A DNA stretch of 64,000 bases. Origin: Streptomyces lavendofoliae (lineage in GTDB: Bacteria > Actinomycetota > Actinomycetes > Streptomycetales > Streptomycetaceae). The stretch lies in NCBI RefSeq assembly GCF_014649735.1, contig NZ_BMTP01000004.1:372001-436000 (forward strand). The letters run 5' to 3'. The notes under the pieces are model-generated. The model saw nothing but the letters and a program-made list of their open reading frames with translations, ran no database searches and was not told where the DNA came from. Position numbers and translations under genes: made by a program. Shown here in pieces: positions 36,432 through 45,969 of this stretch. How positions within the stretch are numbered: the stretch's first letter is position 1; each line of letters starts with the position of its first letter.

Positions 36432-37963
36432 ACGCCCCGCACGACGACGCCCCGCACGACGACGCCCCGCGCCGCCCCGGCCCCCCGCCGGCCGGTGCCC
36501 CCGAGGCCGGCCCGCCCGCACACGGCGCCGCGCCCGCCCCCCGGGCCGCCGCCCCTGACGCGCCGGACGCCCCTGACGCGCCGGACGCCGCCGACGCGCC
36601 GGACGCCCCTGACGCGCCGGACGCCTCTGACGCGCCGGACGCCGCCGACGCGCCGGACGCCCCTGACGCGCCGGACGCCCCGGGGGACGGGGCGCGGGGG
36701 TGCCCGGCAGCGCCCGCGCCCCCGCTGTTCAGCTGGGAGTTCGCGACCGACCCGTACCCCGCCTACGCCTGGCTGCGGGACCACGCGCCCGTGCACCGCA
36801 CCCAATTGCCCAGCGGGGTCGAGGCGTGGCTGGTCACGCGGTACGCGGACGCCCGGCAGGCGCTGGCCGACCAGCGGCTCAGCAAGAACCCGGCGCACCA
36901 CGACGAGCCCGCGCACGCCAGGGGCAGGACGGGCATCCCGGGCGAGCGCAAGGCCGACCTGATGACGCATCTGCTGAACATCGACCCGCCGGACCACACC
37001 CGGCTGCGCCGGCTGGTGTCGAAGGCGTTCACGCCCCGCCGGGTCGCCGCGTTCGCGCCGCGCGTGCAGGAGCTGACGGACCGGCTCATCGACAGTTTCG
37101 CTACAAAGGGGAGCGCGGACCTCATCCACGATTTCGCCTTCCCGCTCCCCATCTACGCCATCTGCGACATGCTCGGGGTCCCCCGCGAGGACCAGGACGA
37201 CTTCCGCGACTGGGCCGGGATGATGATCCGGCACGGCGGCGGGCCGCGCGGCGGGGTCGCCCGGTCGGTCAAGAAGATGCGCGGCTACCTCGCCGAACTG
37301 ATCCACCGCAAGCGGGAGAGCCTGCGGGGGGAAGGGGACGACGACCTGATCTCGGGGCTCATCAGGGCCTCGGACCACGGCGAGCACCTCACCGAGAACG
37401 AGGCCGCCGCGATGGCGTTCATCCTGCTGTTCGCGGGCTTCGAGACGACCGTGAACCTGATCGGCAACGGGGTGCACGCCCTGCTCCGCCACCCGGACCA
37501 GCGGGAGCGCCTCCAGAACTCCCTCGCCGCCGGCGAGACGGGGCTGCTGGAGACGGGCGTGGAGGAACTGCTGCGCTTCGACGGCCCGGTGGAGCTGGCG
37601 ACGTGGCGGTTCGCCACCGAGGCCCTCACCATCGGCGGCGAGCGGATCGCGGCCGGCGACCCCGTCCTGGTCGTCCTCGCCGCGGCGGACCGCGACCCGG
37701 AGCGGTTCGCCGAGCCGGACACGCTCGACCTGTCGCGGCGGGACAACCAGCACCTGGGTTACGGGCACGGCATCCACTACTGCCTCGGCGCGCCGCTCGC
37801 CCGCCTGGAGGGGCAGACCGCGCTCGCGACCCTGCTGACCCGGCTGCCGGACATCCGGCTCGCGGGGGATCCTGCCGATTTGCGGTGGCGCGGGGGGCTC
37901 ATCATGCGTGGATTGCGCACGCTCCCGGTCGAGTTCGCCCCTTTGGCGAAGGACGTGAACTGA
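36428..37963 (+). CDS. Cytochrome P450 (CYP107-like) with acidic DAP-repeat N-terminus
   Basis: 511 residues from GTG 36428, which overlaps the mazG stop (GTGA). Residues 44-85 are seven six-residue DAPDAx repeats; the P450 proper begins near 100 (FATDPYPAYAWLRDHAPVHR). It has the I-helix oxygen-activation motif FAGFETTVN, the ExxR motif in EELLRF, and the heme loop GYGHGIHYCLGAPLARLEG with Cys 452. The usual Phe of the heme loop is replaced. By position after mazG and before the Rpf genes it corresponds to S. coelicolor SCO3099, which I recall as CYP107U1, linked to sporulation; that is memory-based. No ferredoxin gene adjoins. Confidence 0.92.
   Translation: MNAPHDDAPHDDAPRRPGPPPAGAPEAGPPAHGAAPAPRAAAPDAPDAPDAPDAADAPDAPDAPDASDAPDAADAPDAPDAPDAPGDGARGCPAAPAPPLFSWEFATDPYPAYAWLRDHAPVHRTQLPSGVEAWLVTRYADARQALADQRLSKNPAHHDEPAHARGRTGIPGERKADLMTHLLNIDPPDHTRLRRLVSKAFTPRRVAAFAPRVQELTDRLIDSFATKGSADLIHDFAFPLPIYAICDMLGVPREDQDDFRDWAGMMIRHGGGPRGGVARSVKKMRGYLAELIHRKRESLRGEGDDDLISGLIRASDHGEHLTENEAAAMAFILLFAGFETTVNLIGNGVHALLRHPDQRERLQNSLAAGETGLLETGVEELLRFDGPVELATWRFATEALTIGGERIAAGDPVLVVLAAADRDPERFAEPDTLDLSRRDNQHLGYGHGIHYCLGAPLARLEGQTALATLLTRLPDIRLAGDPADLRWRGGLIMRGLRTLPVEFAPLAKDVN
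36557..36682 (+). repeat. 18-bp coding minisatellite, seven copies
   Basis: GACGCGCCGGACGCC plus a variable codon repeats at 36557 and every 18 bp to 36682. It encodes (DAPDAx)7, with x = P, A, P, S, A, P, P, in front of the P450 domain. Confidence 0.92.
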
Positions 37964-38009
37964 CGGGCCGTCATTTCTGTGATCTTCGCGTGATCTCCGC
38001 TGCATCGAC

Positions 38010-38039
38010 TTGTGACTGACGTTCGAATGCCGCTACGTT
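38010..38039 (+). promoter_or_regulatory. Possible promoter of the first rpf gene
   Basis: TTGTGA (38010-38015) and TACGTT (38034-38039) are 18 bp apart and resemble a sigma-70-type (HrdB) promoter, 39 bp before the ATG at 38078. Confidence 0.35.
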
Positions 38040-38077
38040 CACCGTCACCTCAGCAGTCACGCGAAAGGCAGCACCGC

Positions 38078-39061
38078 ATGCGCTCCGGGAACGGCCGGCA
38101 CCGACGACCCCGTCAAGCCCCCGCCATCGTCGTCGCGGCAGGGGTGACCGGATCCGCCATCGCGCTCCCGCTGCTCGGCGCGGGCTCCGCGACGGCGGCC
38201 GACGCCACCACCTGGGACCGGGTGGCCGAATGCGAGTCCGGTGGTCTGTGGAGCGCCGACCTGGGCAACGGCTTCTACGGCGGCCTCCAGATGTCGCAGG
38301 CGACCTGGGAGGCCCACGGGGGCCTGGCGTACGCCGCGCGGCCCGACCTCGCCAGCCGCACCGAGCAGATGGCCGTCGCCGAGAAGGTCTACGCCGCCAC
38401 GGGCACCACGACCTGGGAGACCTGCGCCCCCGTCGCGGGCCTCGGCGGCGCCACCGCGACGCCGGACGCCGACCCCACGGGCACCGCCCCGGCCACGCCC
38501 GAGGCGGTCGACCCGGCCGAGACGCTGGAGGGCCCGACCGCGCCCGACGCGTCCTCGCCCGCCGACCCGCTCCTGCCCGGCGAGCCCGCCCCCGCGGCGC
38601 CCGACGCGCCGCGGAGCCCGGCGTCCGGCACCGGCAAGCACCGCGGCGAGCCCGCCAGGGAGGAGGCCGCGGTGACCGATCCGGTCGCCCCCGCCGACCC
38701 CACGGCACCGGCGGCCCCCGCCGATCCCACCGCGCCGGTCACTCCCGGCACTCCGGGGGGCGAAAGCACCCTTGAGCCCACCGATCCGGCGAATACCGGC
38801 AATTCGGTCACCGACCGCGAGGAGGACGGGCATCCCTCCCGGGGTGACGGGGCGACGCGCGACCCGGGGACCGTCGGCGTCGGCGCGTACACGGTCCGGC
38901 CCGGCGACAACCTGTCGGTCATCGCGGACGAGCACAAGGTCCCCGGCGGCTGGTCCGCCTTGTACGAGGCCAACCAGGACACCGTCGGGGCCGACCCGGA
39001 TCTCATCCTCCCTGGTCAGAGTCTGGAGCTGACGCCGGATCAGCCGAAGGAGCAGGGCTGA
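38078..39061 (+). CDS. Resuscitation-promoting-factor-type cell-wall hydrolase with LysM
   Basis: 327 residues. A signal peptide ends near ATAAD (about 46). The Rpf transglycosylase domain (about 47-122: TTWDRVAECESGGLWSADLGNGFYGGLQMSQATWEAHGG) contains the catalytic Glu of ECESGG. A 140-residue Ala/Pro/Asp-rich linker follows, then one LysM domain at the C-terminus (YTVRPGDNLSVIADEHKVPGGWSALYEANQD). It cleaves peptidoglycan outside the cell during growth and germination. ATG 38078 has AAAGG upstream. By position it corresponds to the gene I recall as rpfC (SCO3098). The second rpf gene lies 427 bp downstream. Confidence 0.92.
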   Translation: MRSGNGRHRRPRQAPAIVVAAGVTGSAIALPLLGAGSATAADATTWDRVAECESGGLWSADLGNGFYGGLQMSQATWEAHGGLAYAARPDLASRTEQMAVAEKVYAATGTTTWETCAPVAGLGGATATPDADPTGTAPATPEAVDPAETLEGPTAPDASSPADPLLPGEPAPAAPDAPRSPASGTGKHRGEPAREEAAVTDPVAPADPTAPAAPADPTAPVTPGTPGGESTLEPTDPANTGNSVTDREEDGHPSRGDGATRDPGTVGVGAYTVRPGDNLSVIADEHKVPGGWSALYEANQDTVGADPDLILPGQSLELTPDQPKEQG

Positions 39062-39271
39062 ATGTCCGCTTCTGTGTAAGTGAGACATGAATCTCTTCGC
39101 CCCGGTGGGCGTGTCCCCACCGTCCGAATCGCACAATCCGCCCTTCACCTGCGTAAACGCCCGTCAAAGGCAGGCAAGTAAGGGCGGATTGACCCCCGAT
39201 GTCCGTCTTTGAACTTCGGGAAGGTCTGTGGCTACGGTCGTGACCGCTCGCCACCGCGGGCCCCATCGACC

Positions 39272-39470
39272 GGAACGCCGAATCCTGCCGCCGGTCGACG
39301 GGAACAGTCGTCGCGTCATGCGCCGAAGGCAGGAGCGGGGGACCCAAGGTAAGTGCCGGGTCCGGCCATGGAGACATGGCGGGAACCGGCTTGGGGTGAA
39401 GCCGAGCGCACAGCGGTGCGCACGGCCGGGCCACTCACTCGCCCGAACCCGACAGCTCACCTCGCAGGCG
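39272..39470 (+). ncRNA. ydaO/yuaA (c-di-AMP) riboswitch upstream of rpfA
   Basis: The 427-bp leader contains the conserved blocks of the ydaO class in the right order. They are acgccgaatcctgcc (39275-39289), the purine-rich gcaggagcgggggaccc (39328-39344), ttggggtgaa (39391-39400) and cgaacccgacagctcacc (39444-39461), followed by ctcgcaggcg. The element ends 18 bp before the rpfA ATG. Established knowledge: ydaO RNAs bind c-di-AMP and usually switch genes off, and an rpfA riboswitch is known in S. coelicolor. Whether this copy acts through an intrinsic terminator cannot be seen clearly. Confidence 0.9.
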
Positions 39471-39488
39471 TCGGTGAGGAGATGTCCC

Positions 39489-40205
39489 ATGCTGTTCTCC
39501 GGCAAGTCCAAGCACCGTCGCCCCTCCAAGGCCGCCCGATTCGTCGCCTTCGCCGGTATCACCGGTGCCGCCGTCGCCGCCCCGCTGATGGGCGCCACGA
39601 CCGCCTCGGCCGCCACCACCGCCGAGTGGGACAAGGTCGCCCAGTGCGAGTCCGGCGGCGACTGGTCCATCAACACCGGCAACGGCTACTACGGCGGCCT
39701 GCAGTTCTCGGCCTCCACCTGGGCCGCGTACGGCGGCACCGCGTACGCCGCCACCGCCGACCAGGCGTCCAAGTCGCAGCAGATCCAGATAGCCGAGAAG
39801 GTGCTCGCGGGCCAGGGCAAGGGCGCCTGGCCGAGCTGCGGCGTCGGCCTGTCCGGTGCCGCGTACGACGGCGGCGGGGCCGAGCAGGCCCAGCCGCAGC
39901 CGCAGCAGGAGCGCCAGGCCGAGCAGCCCACCACGCGCAGCCAGGAGCGCACCGCGCCGCAGGCCGAGGCCGCGCCCCGGACCGAGTCGAAGAAGACCGA
40001 GCCGAAGAAGACCGTCACCACCCCGACCGGCGAGAAGGTCGAGAAGGGCGACGGCGAGTACAAGGTGAAGGCCGGCGACACCCTCAGCACCATCGCCACC
40101 GAGAAGAAGGTCGCCGGCGGCTGGGAGAAGCTCTTCCAGCTGAACAAGGACATCGTCGACGACGCCGACCTGATCTACCCGGGCCAGCAGCTCCACCTGA
40201 GCTGA
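39489..40205 (+). CDS. rpfA: Resuscitation-promoting factor RpfA
   Basis: 238 residues. The signal peptide ends at ATTASAA (about 40). The Rpf lysozyme-like domain (41-118: TAEWDKVAQCESGGDWSINTGNGYYGGLQFSASTWAAYGG) has the catalytic Glu in QCESGG and the Cys pair. A Gln/Glu/Lys-rich linker follows, then a C-terminal LysM domain (YKVKAGDTLSTIATEKKVAGGWEKLFQLNKD). It is secreted and cleaves peptidoglycan to promote spore germination and growth. ATG 39489 lies 8 bp after GAGGAG. Expression is expected to be set by the c-di-AMP riboswitch directly upstream. Confidence 0.95.
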   Translation: MLFSGKSKHRRPSKAARFVAFAGITGAAVAAPLMGATTASAATTAEWDKVAQCESGGDWSINTGNGYYGGLQFSASTWAAYGGTAYAATADQASKSQQIQIAEKVLAGQGKGAWPSCGVGLSGAAYDGGGAEQAQPQPQQERQAEQPTTRSQERTAPQAEAAPRTESKKTEPKKTVTTPTGEKVEKGDGEYKVKAGDTLSTIATEKKVAGGWEKLFQLNKDIVDDADLIYPGQQLHLS

Positions 40206-40368
40206 GCCCCGGGCGGCCCCGGCCCGCGCGTTCCTCCCCCTCCGTAGTCCACCGCGGGCACGGGAGGGACGGCCGCGGCCGGGGCTTCCCCGTTCCCGGG
40301 CCGGGGCGGCTTCCCGTGCCGGAGCCGGCTCGGCCGCGCGCCCCTGAGCGGGCCCCCGCACACCCCGA

Positions 40369-40382
40369 CTACCGACTGGTAG
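40369..40382. promoter_or_regulatory. CTACC-GACT-GGTAG palindrome
   Basis: A 5-bp-arm inverted repeat of the kind bound by TetR regulators, in the 345-bp gap between rpfA and eno, 170 bp before eno. The rest of that gap holds GC-rich inverted stretches after rpfA and a possible -10 box TAGGCT near 40475. No gene is seen in it. Confidence 0.35.
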
Positions 40383-40475
40383 GTTTCGCGGCGTTTTGCC
40401 GGTAATGCGGTTTCGTGAGCCCTTTTTCGTCCCAGGAGGCGGGCGTCGGCGGGCTCGGGCCCCCCGGCCGGTTAG

Positions 40476-41831
<1,356 letters not shown>

Positions 41832-41849
41832 TCCTTCCCAGCCCGGGCT

Positions 41850-41896
41850 ACGTACGTCCCCGGCCGCGGTCCCGTACCGTGTCCGGGGACGTACGT
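41850..41896. terminator. Inverted repeat after eno
   Basis: A perfect 14-bp stem, ACGTACGTCCCCGG (41850-41863) with CCGGGGACGTACGT (41883-41896), and a 19-nt loop. It can terminate eno transcription or separate it from the divIC operon. Confidence 0.65.
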
Positions 41897-41928
41897 ACGT
41901 GATGGGCAAGGGGAGGCGGGTACAGCAC

Positions 41929-42399
41929 ATGGCCCGGGACCGGTTCTCCACCGCGACCAGGCTGCGGCTGCTCGGCGAGCAGACCGCCGCCCGTGTCTAT
42001 CGCTCCCAGACCCGCCGGCAGGCCCGCCGCTCGCGGCTCACCGGCCGGGCGGCGTTCCTCGCGCTGGTCGTCTGCTCGCTGGTGGTGGCCCTGGCCTACC
42101 CGATGCGCCAATGGGTGTCCCAGCGCGCGGAGATCGCCGAGCAGCAGCGGCTGGCGGCGGAGGCGGGCGAGCGCGTCGAACGGCTGCGCGACGAGAAGGC
42201 GCGGCTCCAGGACGACGCGTACGTCAGACGCCTGGCGCGCGAGCACCTGCACTACGTACTCCCGGGCGAGACCGGCTTCACGGTCATCGACCCCGACGCG
42301 GTGCGCGAGCGCCGCACCGACCAGGGCGCGGCCGACCGCCCCTGGTACTCCAACCTCTGGGACGGCGTGGACACCGCCGACCGCACCGACCGCAAGTAG
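41929..42399 (+). CDS. divIC: DivIC/FtsB-type cell-division protein
   Basis: 156 residues. An Arg-rich cytoplasmic N-terminus precedes one membrane helix (about 40-62: AAFLALVVCSLVVALAYPM). An extracytoplasmic coiled coil (AEIAEQQRLAAEAGERVERLRDEKARLQDD) leads to the family ending REHLHYVLPGETGFTVID. DivIC/FtsB acts with FtsL/DivIB at the septum to activate the FtsWI synthase. ATG 41929 is chosen; the ribosome-like AAGGGGAGG lies 12 bp before it, and GTG 41899 or ATG 41902 are alternatives. It is the first gene of an operon with the DUF501 protein and ppx. Confidence 0.92.
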   Translation: MARDRFSTATRLRLLGEQTAARVYRSQTRRQARRSRLTGRAAFLALVVCSLVVALAYPMRQWVSQRAEIAEQQRLAAEAGERVERLRDEKARLQDDAYVRRLAREHLHYVLPGETGFTVIDPDAVRERRTDQGAADRPWYSNLWDGVDTADRTDRK

Positions 42400-42413
42400 A
42401 ACCCAAGGCAGGC

Positions 42414-42950
42414 ATGGAAACGCCCCCTCCGCAGACCGAACGCACCGAGCCCACCGAGGCGGACGTCGCGGCGTTCGAGGAACAGCTCGGCCGCCCGCCG
42501 CGCGGCCTGCGCGCCATCGCGCACCGCTGCCCGTGCGGCAACCCGGACGTGGTGGAGACCGCGCCCCGGCTCCCGGACGGCACGCCCTTCCCGACGACGT
42601 ACTACCTCACGTGCCCGCGCGCGGCCTCCGCGATCGGCACGCTGGAGGCGAACGGCGTGATGAAGGAGATGTCCGAGCGGCTGCAGTCCGACCCCGGGCT
42701 GGCCGCGGCCTATCGCGCCGCGCACGAGGACTACATCGCCCGCCGCGACGCCATCGAGGTGCTGGAGGGCTTCCCGAGCGCCGGCGGCATGCCGGACCGT
42801 GTGAAGTGCCTGCACGTGCTCGTCGGCCACTCGCTGGCCGCCGGGCCGGGTGTGAACCCGCTGGGCGACGAGGCCATCGCGATGCTGCCGGAGTGGTGGG
42901 CCAAGGGCCCCTGCGTCTCGCCCGGCGCCCCCGGGGAGGCCGGGGAATGA
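42414..42950 (+). CDS. DUF501 protein
   Basis: 178 residues, typical DUF501: VAAFEEQLGRPPRGLRAIAHRCPCGNPDVVETAPRLPDGTPFPTTYYLTCPRAA near the start and RVKCLHVLVGHSLAAGPGVNPLGDEA near the end. Several conserved Cys and His residues suggest a metal site, but no function is established. It is nearly always found between divIC and ppx in actinobacteria, as here: it starts 14 bp after divIC, and its stop overlaps the ppx start. Confidence 0.92.
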   Translation: METPPPQTERTEPTEADVAAFEEQLGRPPRGLRAIAHRCPCGNPDVVETAPRLPDGTPFPTTYYLTCPRAASAIGTLEANGVMKEMSERLQSDPGLAAAYRAAHEDYIARRDAIEVLEGFPSAGGMPDRVKCLHVLVGHSLAAGPGVNPLGDEAIAMLPEWWAKGPCVSPGAPGEAGE

Positions 42951-43876
42951 CCCGCGTCGCCGCGATCGACTGCGGTACGAACTCCATCCGCCTGCTCGTC
43001 GCCGACATCGACCCGGCGACCGGTGAAGTCACCGACCTGGACCGGCGGATGACGATCGTCCGGCTCGGGCAGGGCGTGGACAGGACCGGCCGGCTCGCGC
43101 CCGAGGCGCTGGAGCGGACCTTCGCGGCCTGCCGCGAGTACGCCGCCGTCATCGAGGAGCACGGCGCCGGGAAGCTGCGCTTCGTGGCCACCTCGGCCTC
43201 ACGCGACGCCGAGAACCGCGACGAGTTCGTCCGGGGCGTGAAGGACATCCTGGGGGTGGAGCCGGAGGTCGTCAGCGGTGACCAGGAGGCCGAGTTCTCC
43301 TTCATCGGCGCGACCAAGGAGCTGACGGGCGGCGGCGCGGACGGGGACGGCGAGTACCTGGTCGTGGACATCGGCGGCGGGTCCACCGAGTTCGTGGTCG
43401 GCGCCGCCCACGCGCGCGCCGCCCGGTCGGTCGACATCGGCTGCGTACGCCTGACCGAGCGTCATGTCCGCGGCGACCCGCCGTCCGAGGCCGAGGTGGC
43501 GGCGATCCGGGCCGATGTCGAGGCCGCGCTGGACCTGGCGGAGGAGACCGTCCCGCTGCGCGAGGCCAGGACGCTCGTCGGGCTGGCCGGTTCGGTCACC
43601 ACCGTCGCGGCGATCGCCCTGGGGCTGACGGAGTACGACTCCGAGGCCATCCACCGCTCGCGCGTCTCCTACGAGCGGGTCGCCGAGGTGACGGCACGGC
43701 TGCTGGCGGCCACGCATCAGGAGCGGTCGGAGATCTCCGTGATGCACCCGGGCCGGGTGGACGTCATCGTCTCCGGAGCGCTGGTGCTGCTGGCCGTGAT
43801 GGAGCGGACCGGGGCCCGCGAGGTGGTCGTCTCCGAGCACGACATTCTGGACGGAATCGCCCTCTCGCTCGTCTGA
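42947..43876 (+). CDS. ppx: Ppx/GppA family exopolyphosphatase
   Basis: 309 residues of the short actinobacterial Ppx type, lacking the C-terminal HD-like domain. It has the ASKHA-fold motifs: VAAIDCGTNSIRLLVADID (phosphate 1), the catalytic Glu region DQEAEFSFIGA, and YLVVDIGGGSTEFVVG (phosphate 2). Also present are VGLAGSVTTVAAIALGL and a C-terminal VVSEHDILDGIA. It removes terminal phosphate from polyphosphate or hydrolyses pppGpp. ATG 42947 overlaps the DUF501 stop by 4 bp. A long hairpin follows its stop by 65 bp. Confidence 0.93.
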   Translation: MTRVAAIDCGTNSIRLLVADIDPATGEVTDLDRRMTIVRLGQGVDRTGRLAPEALERTFAACREYAAVIEEHGAGKLRFVATSASRDAENRDEFVRGVKDILGVEPEVVSGDQEAEFSFIGATKELTGGGADGDGEYLVVDIGGGSTEFVVGAAHARAARSVDIGCVRLTERHVRGDPPSEAEVAAIRADVEAALDLAEETVPLREARTLVGLAGSVTTVAAIALGLTEYDSEAIHRSRVSYERVAEVTARLLAATHQERSEISVMHPGRVDVIVSGALVLLAVMERTGAREVVVSEHDILDGIALSLV

Positions 43877-43920
43877 TCGACGGCCGTACGCGGTGCCGCC
43901 GGACGGGCCGCCGGGAAAGT

Positions 43921-43938
43921 TCGTGAAGTTCTTCACAA
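43921..43938. promoter_or_regulatory. Possible Rex operator (TCGTGAA-GTTC-TTCACAA)
   Basis: An inverted repeat with 7-bp arms and a 4-bp spacer, one mismatch from symmetric. The known Rex operator of Streptomyces is TGTGAA-N4-TTCACA; this copy differs by one base in the left arm and lacks the usual central C..G pair. It lies between ppx and ndh, 309 bp before the ndh start and upstream of a hairpin, so a role in ndh control is inferred from redox logic only. Confidence 0.4.
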
Positions 43939-43941
43939 GGA

Positions 43942-44005
43942 AAAGGGCCCTGAGGGGGGTCGCGGAGCCGCTCAACGGCCTCCGGAGCCCCGCTCGGGGC
44001 CCTTT
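43942..44005 (+). terminator. Long hairpin after ppx
   Basis: AAAGGGCCCTGAG (from 43942) pairs with GCTCGGGGCCCTTT (to about 44005) around an internal G/C-rich arm. It lies in the 370-bp gap before ndh. The rest of the gap has GTTCA/TGAAC inverted words (44091-44106) and TGACCTCGGTCA (44146-44157). Confidence 0.7.
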
Positions 44006-44246
44006 CGCAGGCCGGGAAGCCACCCTCGTCTGTGTTTCGCAGGTGTGAACTCCGGTGGCGGTCCACGGTTAAAAGGTGCTCGCCGTCCCAGTTCAACAGG
44101 GGTGAACAACGTCTTCCGTTACACCGGGGTTCCCCTGGGGCGCCATGACCTCGGTCACGTGGGCCGCGCAGTGTAGCAGAGGTACCCCAGGAGCTTGTGA
44201 AGGGGTGCACGAGCGACCCCCCTCGACCGGGTGGATACTCGATGGC

Positions 44247-45629
44247 ATGAGCACCACGGAGCGTCCCAGGATCCTCGTAGTAGGCGGTGGGTACGTAGGC
44301 CTGTACGCAGCTCGGCGCATTCTCAAGAAGATGCGCTACGGCGAGGCGACCGTCACGGTCGTCGACCCCCGGTCGTACATGACCTACCAGCCCTTCCTGC
44401 CCGAAGCCGCCGCCGGCAGCATCTCGCCGCGGCACGTCGTCGTACCCCTGCGACGCGTGCTGCCCAAGGCAGAGGTGCTCACCGGCCGGGTCACCACCAT
44501 CGACCAGGACCGCAAGGTCGCCACGATCGCGCCGCTCGTCGGCGAGTCGTACGAGCTGCCCTTCGACTACCTGGTCATCGCGATGGGCGCGGTCTCCCGC
44601 ACCTTCCCGATCCCCGGCCTCGCCGAGCAGGGCATCGGCATGAAGGGCATCGAGGAGGCCATCGGCCTGCGCAACCACGTCCTCGAGCAGCTCGACAAGG
44701 CCGACTCGACGACCGACGAGGAGGTCCGCCGCAAGGCGCTGACCTTCGTCTTCGTGGGCGGCGGCTTCGCCGGCGCGGAGACCATCGGCGAGGTCGAGGA
44801 CCTGGCGCGTGATGCCGCCAAGTACTACAAGAACGTGAAGCGCGAGGACATGCGCTTCATCCTGGTGGACGCCGCGGACAAGATCCTTCCCGAGGTCGGG
44901 CCCAAGCTCGGCGCGTACGGCAAGGAGCACCTGGAGGGCCGCGGGGTCGAGGTCTACCTCTCGACGTCCATGGACTCCTGCGTGGACGGCCACGTGGTGC
45001 TGAAGAACGGCCTCGAGGTCGACTCCAACACCATCGTCTGGACCGCCGGCGTCAAGCCGAACCCGGCGCTGACCCGCTTCGGCCTCCCCCTCGGCCCGCG
45101 CGGCCACGTCGACTGCGGCGCCACGCTCCAGGTCAACGGCACCGACTACATCTGGGCCGCCGGCGACAACGCCCAGGTTCCGGACCTGGTCGGCCGCAAG
45201 GCCGGCAACCCCAACGCCTGGTGCCCGCCGAACGCCCAGCACGCGCTGCGCCAGGCCAAGGTCCTCGGCGACAACGTGATCTCCGGCATGCGGGGCTTCC
45301 CGCAGAAGGAGTACAGCCACGCCAACAAGGGTGCGGTCGCCGGTCTCGGCCTGCACAAGGGCGTCGCGATGATCGTCATGGGCAAGGTGAAGATCAAGCT
45401 CAAGGGCCGTCTCGCCTGGTACATGCACCGCGGCTACCACGGCATGGCGATGCCGACCTGGAACCGCAAGATCCGGGTCTTCGCGGACTGGACGCTCGCG
45501 ATGTTCCTCAAGCGCGAGGTCGTCTCGCTCGGCGCCATCGAGTCGCCGCGCGAGGAGTTCTACGAGGCCGCGAAGCCGGCCCCGGCCGCTGCGGCCGCCT
45601 CGAAGCCGGAGAAGGCCAAGGCATCCTGA
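44247..45629 (+). CDS. ndh: Type II NADH dehydrogenase (NDH-2)
   Basis: Single-subunit, non-proton-pumping NADH:quinone oxidoreductase bound to the cytoplasmic membrane face. 460 residues. FAD-binding RILVVGGGYVGLYAARRIL is at the start, and the NADH-binding dinucleotide motif FVFVGGGFAGAETIGEVEDL is near 168. Other motifs are FDYLVIAMGA, TIVWTAGVKPNP, the second FAD motif YIWAAGDNAQVPD and the quinone-site-like CPPNAQHALRQ. The C-terminus has amphipathic segments (WYMHRGYHGMAMPTWNRKIRVFADWTLAMFL) and an Ala/Lys tail. ATG 44247 begins MSTTERPRI. It is transcribed alone, with a hairpin after it. Confidence 0.95.
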   Translation: MSTTERPRILVVGGGYVGLYAARRILKKMRYGEATVTVVDPRSYMTYQPFLPEAAAGSISPRHVVVPLRRVLPKAEVLTGRVTTIDQDRKVATIAPLVGESYELPFDYLVIAMGAVSRTFPIPGLAEQGIGMKGIEEAIGLRNHVLEQLDKADSTTDEEVRRKALTFVFVGGGFAGAETIGEVEDLARDAAKYYKNVKREDMRFILVDAADKILPEVGPKLGAYGKEHLEGRGVEVYLSTSMDSCVDGHVVLKNGLEVDSNTIVWTAGVKPNPALTRFGLPLGPRGHVDCGATLQVNGTDYIWAAGDNAQVPDLVGRKAGNPNAWCPPNAQHALRQAKVLGDNVISGMRGFPQKEYSHANKGAVAGLGLHKGVAMIVMGKVKIKLKGRLAWYMHRGYHGMAMPTWNRKIRVFADWTLAMFLKREVVSLGAIESPREEFYEAAKPAPAAAAASKPEKAKAS

Positions 45630-45657
45630 CCGGTCTCCCCGGTCACCCGCGCCCCCA

Positions 45658-45695
45658 AGGGGCCGCCCGCCATCCGTGGTGCGGGCGGCCCCTTC
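45658..45695 (+). terminator. Terminator after ndh
   Basis: AGGGGCCGCCCGC pairs with GCGGGCGGCCCCTT around a 10-nt loop, 28 bp after the ndh stop. Of the 340-bp gap that follows, 45696-45969 is G/C-run-rich with no gene seen. Confidence 0.8.
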
Positions 45696-45969
45696 CGCGT
45701 CCCCGGGCGGCGCGTGGCCGGCGGCGGTGGGTGGACGGGCGGGCGACGGGCCGGGACCCAGCCCCCCCGGGGGCGGCGGGGGCCCCGTGGAACGGACCGG
45801 GGCGGTGGGGGTGGCTCCGGCGGACTGAGGGAGCGTCAGAGGGAACGGGGCCGGTCAACGGCTCGCATTTTGCCGTGGCATTGCTCGGTTTCGGGACTGC
45901 GCCGGCGCGCCCCGGGTGTTTTCGTGGTGTTGAGCATTTCTGGGACTCCTCATCACGGAGGTGTGCACC

